NCBI GenBank assembly: GCA_017530275.1
Contig: JAFXMP010000155.1
Span: 1 to 57,364, forward strand
DNA: 57,364 nt
Direction of reading: 5' to 3'
Source of the DNA: Clostridia bacterium
GTDB taxonomy: Bacteria; Bacillota_A; Clostridia; Christensenellales; Aristaeellaceae
In this document: positions 51,953 through 57,364 of the stretch, in pieces
Numbering within the stretch: position 1 is the first letter of the stretch
Layout: every line of letters begins with the position of its first letter
The notes under the pieces: generated by a model
The model's input: only the letters and a program-made list of their open reading frames with translations
Database searches by the model: none
Told to the model about the DNA's origin: nothing
Program-made: the position numbers and the translations under genes

Positions 51953-54210
51953 GTGGGAAAGCCAAGGAACAGCCCACCATCCGTTCCCGGATCGTGCCCG
52001 TCGTGCTGTTCATCCTGGCGGCGGCGCTGATCGCGGCAGCCGTGAGCGGCTATGTACTGCAAAACGCGGGCGACACGCAAAAAACCCTGGATAACATGCG
52101 CACCAATGCCGTGCTGCATACCGCCTCCGAGGGGCTGATCAACAGCATCGCTCAGCAGGCCAGGGCGGATAAGCTGAAAGAACTGCGGTCCGATAAGGAT
52201 TTCCGCAAACGGGGCCTGGACGAAGTGAACGCCATCTGCGACGCCGCCATGAACGAAGCGCGGGCGGAAGCGGAAGCCCTGTACGCCAATCCCGTGGTAC
52301 AGGATCAGGCGGCGCTGGAAAGCGCCATCGAAACCTTTGAAGCGGCGCTGGCCGAAGCCAGTATCCTGTCCGCCCAGGAAAAAAGCACATTTTCCGATCT
52401 GTACGTGCAGTTGGTGGACAATATTTCCAACTGGACGGAAATCGCCGGGGATGGCTCGCAGGACAGCGAGATCCTTTCCTCCCTGGCCGCTGTAGCCCCC
52501 GCCCTGAACGACGCCTCCAACAGCCATTTGCAGTCCTCCTTCGTGCGGTTGGCCCAAGACATGGCCGCCAAGCAGCAGGCCAAGGAAGACGCTGAACTGC
52601 AAAATCAGTTGCTTTCCCTGATGGTGGGAACGGTAGCCGACTGGACGGCGTACAGCGGGTTGGATCAAAACGCGCTGTGGGAAAATCTCTGTGAGGACGT
52701 ACCGGCCCTCGCCGATAATCAGCGTTTCCAGGATGCGCTTCTGACCGCTGCCAAAGAGTATGTGGCTGCCGCCGAAAAGGGCGAAACTATTACAGCGCCC
52801 GCCGAAGCGGAGCAGGGCGCGGATACCGTGAGCGAAACCCAGGCGGATTACAGCTATTTTGTGCCCACAGAAGCGCTGACAAAGGAAGAAAACGAGAAAA
52901 ACGAAGCCTATGAAGCGCTGAAAGCCCAGCTGATTGCCATTATCCCCGATTTAGGCGGCTTGAGTTCCAAATTGCAGAACACGCTGCGGGAAAGCCTGGA
53001 AAAGGTTCTGTGGCTGGGTGATACCGGCTTTTCTACCCGGTATAACGCCTACGCAGCCCACCAGACGGGCGGCGAAGCGGAAGGGTCCTGGAAGCTGAAC
53101 CTGGCTTCTTTTGCAAAGCCTCTCCTGCTCGCCGGAATCGCCTTGCTGCTGCTGGGGCTGGTGCTGTTCTTCTGGAAAGGACTCACCACCCGGTTCGGCG
53201 TGCCGCGCACCATCATCGCCCTGTTCTTTGTGTACCTGTGCCTGCTGGCAGAGCTGTACAACATCAGCGTAAAGATGATGCTGGGCAACGTACTGGAGCG
53301 CATGACCATGTACGGCGTGCTGGTGCTGGCCATGATGCCCGGCATCCAATGCGGCATCGGCCTGAACATGGGCATGACCATCGGCTGCATTTCCGGTTTG
53401 CTCGGTATCGTGCTTGCATTGCAATTCAATATGGTGGGCTTTGCCGCCCTGCTGTTCTCCTGCGTCTGCGGCGCGGTGATCTCCCTGCCCCTGGGCTGGG
53501 GCTATTCCAAGCTGCTCAACCGCATGAAGGGCAATGAAATGACCATCTCCACCTACGTGGGCTTCTCCTTCGTATCCCTCATGTGTATCGGCTGGATGAT
53601 GCTCCCCTTCAACAACCCCAAAATCATCTGGCTTTTGAGCGGCAAGGGCCTGCGCGTCACCCACAGTCTGCTGGGGAGCTTCGCCCATCTGCTGGATAAA
53701 TTCTTAGCTTTCAATATCTTTGGCGTCAAGGTGCCCACGGGCGGCCTCCTCTTCCTGGCCCTGTGCTGCATGCTGATCTGGCTCTTCTCCCGTTCGCGCC
53801 TGGGTATCGCCATGACGGCGGCGGGCTCCAATCCCCGATTCGCGGAAGCCAGCGGCATCAACGTAAACCATATGCGTACTGTTGGCACGGTGCTGTCCAC
53901 CATCATCGCAGCCGTGGGTATCGTGATCTATTCCCAGGCCTTCGGCTACGCGCAGCTGTATACCGCACCGCGGCAGTTGGGCTTTATCGCCGCCAGCGCC
54001 ATCCTGATCGGCGGCGCTACGGTGAGCAAAGCCAAGGTGAGCCACGTACTCATCGGCGTATTCCTGTTTGAGGGCGTGCTGGTGTTCGGGCAGCAGATCG
54101 CCAACTCTGTGGTGGCGGGCGGAGGCCTGAGCGAGGTCATGCGCATCATGATTTCCAACGGCATCATCCTGTACGCTCTGACCCAGACTGGAGGTGGACG
54201 GCGTGACTGA
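51949..54210 (+). CDS. ABC permease with a very large extracytoplasmic insertion
   Basis: A 753-residue protein. One membrane helix (about 15-37) is followed by some 350 residues rich in Ala, Glu and Gln with predicted helices and coiled coils (QKTLDNMRTNAV to YNAYAAHQTGG). From about residue 389 on comes a BPD_transp_2-type permease with eight or more helices (IALLLLGLVLFFW, GLGMNMGMTIGCI-like core, LIGGATVSKAKVSHV). Normal permeases of this class have about 330-430 residues; the insertion after the first helix is unusual. It overlaps the ATPase and the next permease. The extension could bind or anchor the unlipidated DUF3798 protein. Confidence 0.88.
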   Translation: MSGKAKEQPTIRSRIVPVVLFILAAALIAAAVSGYVLQNAGDTQKTLDNMRTNAVLHTASEGLINSIAQQARADKLKELRSDKDFRKRGLDEVNAICDAAMNEARAEAEALYANPVVQDQAALESAIETFEAALAEASILSAQEKSTFSDLYVQLVDNISNWTEIAGDGSQDSEILSSLAAVAPALNDASNSHLQSSFVRLAQDMAAKQQAKEDAELQNQLLSLMVGTVADWTAYSGLDQNALWENLCEDVPALADNQRFQDALLTAAKEYVAAAEKGETITAPAEAEQGADTVSETQADYSYFVPTEALTKEENEKNEAYEALKAQLIAIIPDLGGLSSKLQNTLRESLEKVLWLGDTGFSTRYNAYAAHQTGGEAEGSWKLNLASFAKPLLLAGIALLLLGLVLFFWKGLTTRFGVPRTIIALFFVYLCLLAELYNISVKMMLGNVLERMTMYGVLVLAMMPGIQCGIGLNMGMTIGCISGLLGIVLALQFNMVGFAALLFSCVCGAVISLPLGWGYSKLLNRMKGNEMTISTYVGFSFVSLMCIGWMMLPFNNPKIIWLLSGKGLRVTHSLLGSFAHLLDKFLAFNIFGVKVPTGGLLFLALCCMLIWLFSRSRLGIAMTAAGSNPRFAEASGINVNHMRTVGTVLSTIIAAVGIVIYSQAFGYAQLYTAPRQLGFIAASAILIGGATVSKAKVSHVLIGVFLFEGVLVFGQQIANSVVAGGGLSEVMRIMISNGIILYALTQTGGGRRD

Positions 54211-55489
54211 GCAAAACAAATTCCGTTCCCACTTTGAGAAATATGTGATAACTTACCTGTTCATCGCCCTGAGCGTGCTGTTCATCGTGGTGTCCGGGCT
54301 GGATATGAACTACGTGGCCAGTCAGCTGCTGCTGCGCCTGAATCGGAACGCATTCATCGTGCTGGCTTTGATCATCCCCATCATTGCCGGCATGGGCATC
54401 AACTTTGCCATCACCATCGGCGCTATGGCAGCCCAGATCGGATTGCTGCTGACCATCAACTGGGGCATTTCCGGCGTGCCCGGCATCCTGCTGGCCGCCG
54501 CCATCACCCTGCCCCTGGGCGCGTTCTTCGGTTTCCTCATCGGCAAGCTGCTGAACAAAATGAAGGGCCAGGAAACCATCGGCTCCCTGATCCTGGGCTA
54601 TTTTGCAAACGGCGCGTATCAGCTGCTGTTCCTGTTCATCTTCGGTTCCATCATTCCCCTGAACAGCAATGTGACCATCGTAGGCGCAAGCGGCGTACAG
54701 AACACCCTGAACCTCACCGGTTCCGTAGGACTGTACACCGCCATCGACAGCATTGCCCACGTGCCCTTCCTGCTGGCCCTCTACGTTTTCTGCGGTGTTT
54801 TCGCCGCTGCGGCCATTATCCAGTTCATCCGCAAAAAGATTACCGCGAAGCGCATGATCGCGTCCCTGGTGCTGGCGGCGGCCCTTGCTGGGATATTCAG
54901 CATTCCCGCCATCGCCAACGTCGTGAACGGTTCCCACGGACGGGAGCTGAAGCTGCCCCTGGTCACCTGGCTGCTGATCCTTGCCCTTTGCCTGTTCAAC
55001 TCCACCATCATGCGCACCCGCCTGGGCCAGAAATTCCGCGCCGTGGGCCAGAGCCAGACCGTGGCCAACGCTTCCGGCATCAACGTGGACCGCACCCGCG
55101 TGATCGCCATCATGATTTCCACCGTGCTGGCCGGATGGGGCCAGATCGTGTTCATGCAGAGCGAGGGCATCGGCACCTTCCAGACCTACGCCGCCCATGA
55201 GCAGGTGGGCCTCTACGCCGGCGCGGCCATCCTGGTTGGCGGCGCTTCCATCGACCGAGCCACCAATTTGCAGGCGCTGGTCGGCACTTTCCTGTTCCAT
55301 TCCCTGTTCATCACCGCCCAAAGCGCAGCCTCCGCCTTGTTCGGCAATTCCGCCGTTGGCGAATACTTCCGGGCTTTCCTTTCCTACGGCGTTATTGCCG
55401 TTGCGCTGATCATGTACGCATGGCGCAGCGCCAAGCAGAAGAAAGCGGGACAGCTGAACCTTGCTGAACAGCGTGCCGTAAAGTCCTGA
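54203..55489 (+). CDS. ABC transporter permease, second subunit
   Basis: A 428-residue inner-membrane protein of the BPD_transp_2 type with about ten helices: LIIPIIAGMGINFAITIGAM, ILGYFANGAYQLLFLFIFG, RTRLGQKFRAVGQSQTVANA (EAA-like coupling loop), SEGIGTFQTYAAHEQVGLYA. The GTG start at 54203 lies 8 bp after GGAGG and inside the end of the first permease gene. With its partner it forms a heterodimeric import channel. The unit ends here and a hairpin follows. Confidence 0.92.
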   Translation: MTEQNKFRSHFEKYVITYLFIALSVLFIVVSGLDMNYVASQLLLRLNRNAFIVLALIIPIIAGMGINFAITIGAMAAQIGLLLTINWGISGVPGILLAAAITLPLGAFFGFLIGKLLNKMKGQETIGSLILGYFANGAYQLLFLFIFGSIIPLNSNVTIVGASGVQNTLNLTGSVGLYTAIDSIAHVPFLLALYVFCGVFAAAAIIQFIRKKITAKRMIASLVLAAALAGIFSIPAIANVVNGSHGRELKLPLVTWLLILALCLFNSTIMRTRLGQKFRAVGQSQTVANASGINVDRTRVIAIMISTVLAGWGQIVFMQSEGIGTFQTYAAHEQVGLYAGAAILVGGASIDRATNLQALVGTFLFHSLFITAQSAASALFGNSAVGEYFRAFLSYGVIAVALIMYAWRSAKQKKAGQLNLAEQRAVKS

Positions 55490-55522
55490 TCCCTATTGAA
55501 GCTCAATGTAAAAAACTGTGGA

Positions 55523-55557
55523 GGGAACCGCTCTTTGATGGTCAAGGAGCGGTTCCC
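55523..55557. repeat. Hairpin of the GGGAACCGCTCTTTG family
   Basis: gggaaccgctc (55523-55533) pairs with gagcggttccc (55547-55557), with a continuing inner stem CTTTGA/TCAAGG. Same family as 2281 and 38781. No T tract follows, so it is at best a weak terminator for the transporter operon. Confidence 0.65.
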
Positions 55558-55600
55558 CAGCCCCCTTCCAGGAAAAGCATCAAATCATATTCTGAAAATC

Positions 55601-55631
55601 TTACGCTGTAAAAAACTGCAGCGTTTTTCTT
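55601..55631 (+). terminator. Rho-independent terminator
   Basis: ACGCTG pairs with CAGCGT across a short A-rich loop, then TTTTTCTTTT. It ends transcription of the transporter operon. Confidence 0.6.
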
Positions 55632-55814
55632 TTGGCTTTCTTAAATGGGCGCAAACTTCTTTGGGGCCGCAACGCCCGATAAATCTTCCAGTGGATGATT
55701 TCAGTGAAAACCGGACTGCAACCCTGAAAAGGCCGGAAGGCTTCGAAAAGTATAAAGTGTTTTTCATCATACACACAAATATTTCACCGCTCCAAATTTC
55801 ATGTGATTTCGCGC

Positions 55815-55843
55815 TTGTTTTCTTCCGATTTATACGGTAAAAT
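55815..55843 (+). promoter_or_regulatory. Probable promoter of the alpha-glucosidase gene
   Basis: TTGTTT (55815-55820), 17 bp, TAAAAT (55838-55843), about 60 bp before the start codon. The stretch 55632-55814 shows no gene or other clear site. Confidence 0.5.
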
Positions 55844-55902
55844 AAGAAGTATGAAGTACATCACACATTTTTGAACCGGAATCACGGATAAGGAGGTTTC
55901 CC

Positions 55903-57364
55903 ATGAAAGCGGACAAGCGGGCTTGGTGGAAGGAAGCGGTAGTATACCAGATTTATCCCCGTTCCTTCGCGGACTCCAACGGCGACGGCATCGGCGATCT
56001 GAACGGTGTGACCGCCCACCTGGATTATTTGAAGGAGCTGGGGGTGGACGTGATCTGGTGCAGTCCCTTCTTTGCCTCCCCCAACTATGACAACGGCTAT
56101 GATATTTCCGATTACCGCGCGATCATGCGGGAATTCGGCACCATGGATGATTTTGACCGGATGCTTTCCGGCATCCACGCCCGGGGCATGAAGCTGGTAA
56201 TGGACCTGGTGGTGAACCATTCCTCCGAAGAACACGTCTGGTTCGTTGAAAGCCGCAAGAGCCGGGACAATCCCTATCGGGATTACTATATCTGGCGGGA
56301 CGGTGTGGACGATGGTCCTCCCAACAACTGGGGCAGCTGCTTTTCCGGGTCCGCCTGGCAATTGGACGAAGCCACCGGGCAATACTACCTGCACCTGTTC
56401 ACCAAACAGCAGCCCGACCTGAACTGGGCCAACCCCAAGGTGCGGGACGAAATCTTCGACATGATGGAATGGTGGTGCAAAAAGGGAATCGACGGCTTCC
56501 GCATGGACGTGATCGGCATGATCGGCAAGGAAAACTATAACGACGGCCTGGTGTACCCCGGCGCGCTGTACGGTGATTTCGTGCCCTCCTGCCAGCATAC
56601 GGAAACCACCCACCGGTATCTGAAAGAAATGCGGGAAAGGGTGCTGGACAAGTACGATTTGCTCACCGTGGGCGAATGCGGCGGCACCCCGGCGGACGCC
56701 ATCCGCTACGCCAACGACGACGGCAGCGAACTGAATATGTCCTTTTGCTTCGAGCATACCGACGGCATCTGCGACCACACCGAAATGGGCAAGTGGAGCG
56801 ATCACGGCGGCCCCTTAAATGAAGTGCGCGAGGTGATGAACCGCTGGCAGCTTGCCCTGCAGGGAAAAGCCTGGAACAGCGTGTACCTGTCCAACCACGA
56901 CCAGCCCCGGCAGGTGAGCCGCTTCGGTAACGACAGCCCCCTGTGGCGGGAAAAGAGCGCCAAGATGTTAGGCACCCTCATCCACATGATGCGCGGCACG
57001 CCCTATGTGTACCAGGGCGAAGAATTGGGCATGACCAATATCTATTTTAAGTCCATCGACGAGTACCAGGATGTGGAAGTGCATAACGCCTGGAAGCAGT
57101 GGGTGGAATCAGGCCGGGTCAGCGCCACGGATATGCTCAGATGGTTTGCCAAGATCGCCCGGGACAACGCCCGCACCCCCTTGCAGTGGAACGACGGGCC
57201 CAACGCAGGCTTCACCACCGGCACGCCCTGGCTGCCTGTGAACAATAACTACTTGGAAATCAACGCGGAAAAGGCCCTGAAGGACCCGGACAGCGTGTTT
57301 CATTATTACAAAAAGCTCATCGCCCTGCGCCACACCCACGATATCATCGTGTACGGCGAATTCA
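55903..57364 (+). CDS. Alpha-glucosidase, GH13 oligo-1,6-glucosidase type (3' end outside window)
   Basis: 487 residues are visible; the full protein is usually about 550-560. The GH13 barrel is clear: YQIYPRSFADSNGDGIGDLN, VMDLVVNHSSEEH, GIDGFRMDVIG with nucleophile Asp202, LLTVGECGGTP with acid/base Glu258, and YLSNHDQPRQVSRFGND with Asp333. These match oligo-1,6-glucosidase/trehalose-6-phosphate hydrolase-like cytoplasmic enzymes acting on short alpha-glucosides. AAGGAGGTTTCCC precedes ATG 55903. No signal peptide. The gene is truncated only by the window edge. Confidence 0.93.
   Translation, partial: MKADKRAWWKEAVVYQIYPRSFADSNGDGIGDLNGVTAHLDYLKELGVDVIWCSPFFASPNYDNGYDISDYRAIMREFGTMDDFDRMLSGIHARGMKLVMDLVVNHSSEEHVWFVESRKSRDNPYRDYYIWRDGVDDGPPNNWGSCFSGSAWQLDEATGQYYLHLFTKQQPDLNWANPKVRDEIFDMMEWWCKKGIDGFRMDVIGMIGKENYNDGLVYPGALYGDFVPSCQHTETTHRYLKEMRERVLDKYDLLTVGECGGTPADAIRYANDDGSELNMSFCFEHTDGICDHTEMGKWSDHGGPLNEVREVMNRWQLALQGKAWNSVYLSNHDQPRQVSRFGNDSPLWREKSAKMLGTLIHMMRGTPYVYQGEELGMTNIYFKSIDEYQDVEVHNAWKQWVESGRVSATDMLRWFAKIARDNARTPLQWNDGPNAGFTTGTPWLPVNNNYLEINAEKALKDPDSVFHYYKKLIALRHTHDIIVYGEF

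Noticed and set aside
54164..55321. Minus-strand open frame opposite the second permease
   Set aside because: Low-complexity Gly/His/Gln-rich translation, no start signals; antisense of a hydrophobic gene.

Overview
The window is bacterial and reads as a moderately GC-rich, spore-forming member of the Bacillota, class Clostridia. Support comes from a SpoIIE phosphatase, strong AGGAGG-type ribosome binding sites, vegetative promoters with near-consensus -35/-10 boxes, tandem CtsR-type boxes at an hsp20 gene, ferredoxin-linked 2-oxoacid metabolism and monoderm envelope genes (LCP protein, L,D-transpeptidase). A Christensenellales-like gut or rumen lineage is possible but is only an inference. 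No tRNA, rRNA or CRISPR array was seen.

Layout. (1) 1-4300: right-hand part of an integrated mobile element. It holds small AT-rich phage/ICE-like genes separated by hairpin terminators, a KilAC-type antirepressor, a Cys-rich mini-protein, a strongly structured non-coding segment (2281-2406) and a large serine recombinase. The right boundary abuts a decayed fragment resembling a DUF4143 ATPase. (2) 4466-6824: a GHL10-type glycosidase-like gene, a decayed cupin-like fragment and a LysR regulator. (3) 6991-12185: korD-korA-korB-korC-sucC-sucD plus a small PQ-loop-like membrane protein, tightly packed and divergent from lysR. As read, this unit takes 2-oxoglutarate (or a similar 2-oxoacid) to an acyl-CoA with reduced ferredoxin and then to the free acid with ATP. 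(4) 12291-18613: a glycosidase-like protein convergent with a GH38 alpha-mannosidase and an EEP-family hydrolase. (5) 18856-23984: L,D-transpeptidase, 2[4Fe-4S] ferredoxin, PHP phosphoesterase, methyltransferase, MBL hydrolase and ribosome hibernation factor. (6) 24100-28843: feoAB, a DUF3343 carrier-like protein, a divergent cysteine desulfurase-like enzyme and tcdA. (7) 29039-37742: hsp20, Nudix, a TIM-barrel epimerase, then a long co-directional run GntR-pepF-DUF3795-Lrp-aminotransferase-CapA-pyrR. (8) 37852-48950: a degenerate isopropylmalate-dehydrogenase-like protein, MscS, SpoIIE, GNAT, an RNA methyltransferase, an M19 dipeptidase, MTA/SAH nucleosidase, dCMP deaminase, LCP protein, HAD phosphatase and RlmH. 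(9) 49046-55489: a DUF3798 binding protein with an ABC ATPase and two permeases. (10) 55903-end: a GH13 alpha-glucosidase cut by the window end.

The points most worth a second look are these. A family of intergenic hairpins is built from inverted 7-bp repeat arrays (26377, 37744, 45357, 46714, plus a half copy at 46225). A catalytically dead IPMDH-like protein lies at 37852. The DUF3798 transporter combines a binding protein without a lipobox and a permease carrying about 350 extra extracytoplasmic residues; its promoter contains the same TGTATACA core as the putative autoregulatory operator of the GntR gene. The multi-hairpin segment just upstream of the serine recombinase, and a related hairpin family elsewhere in the window, are also unexplained.
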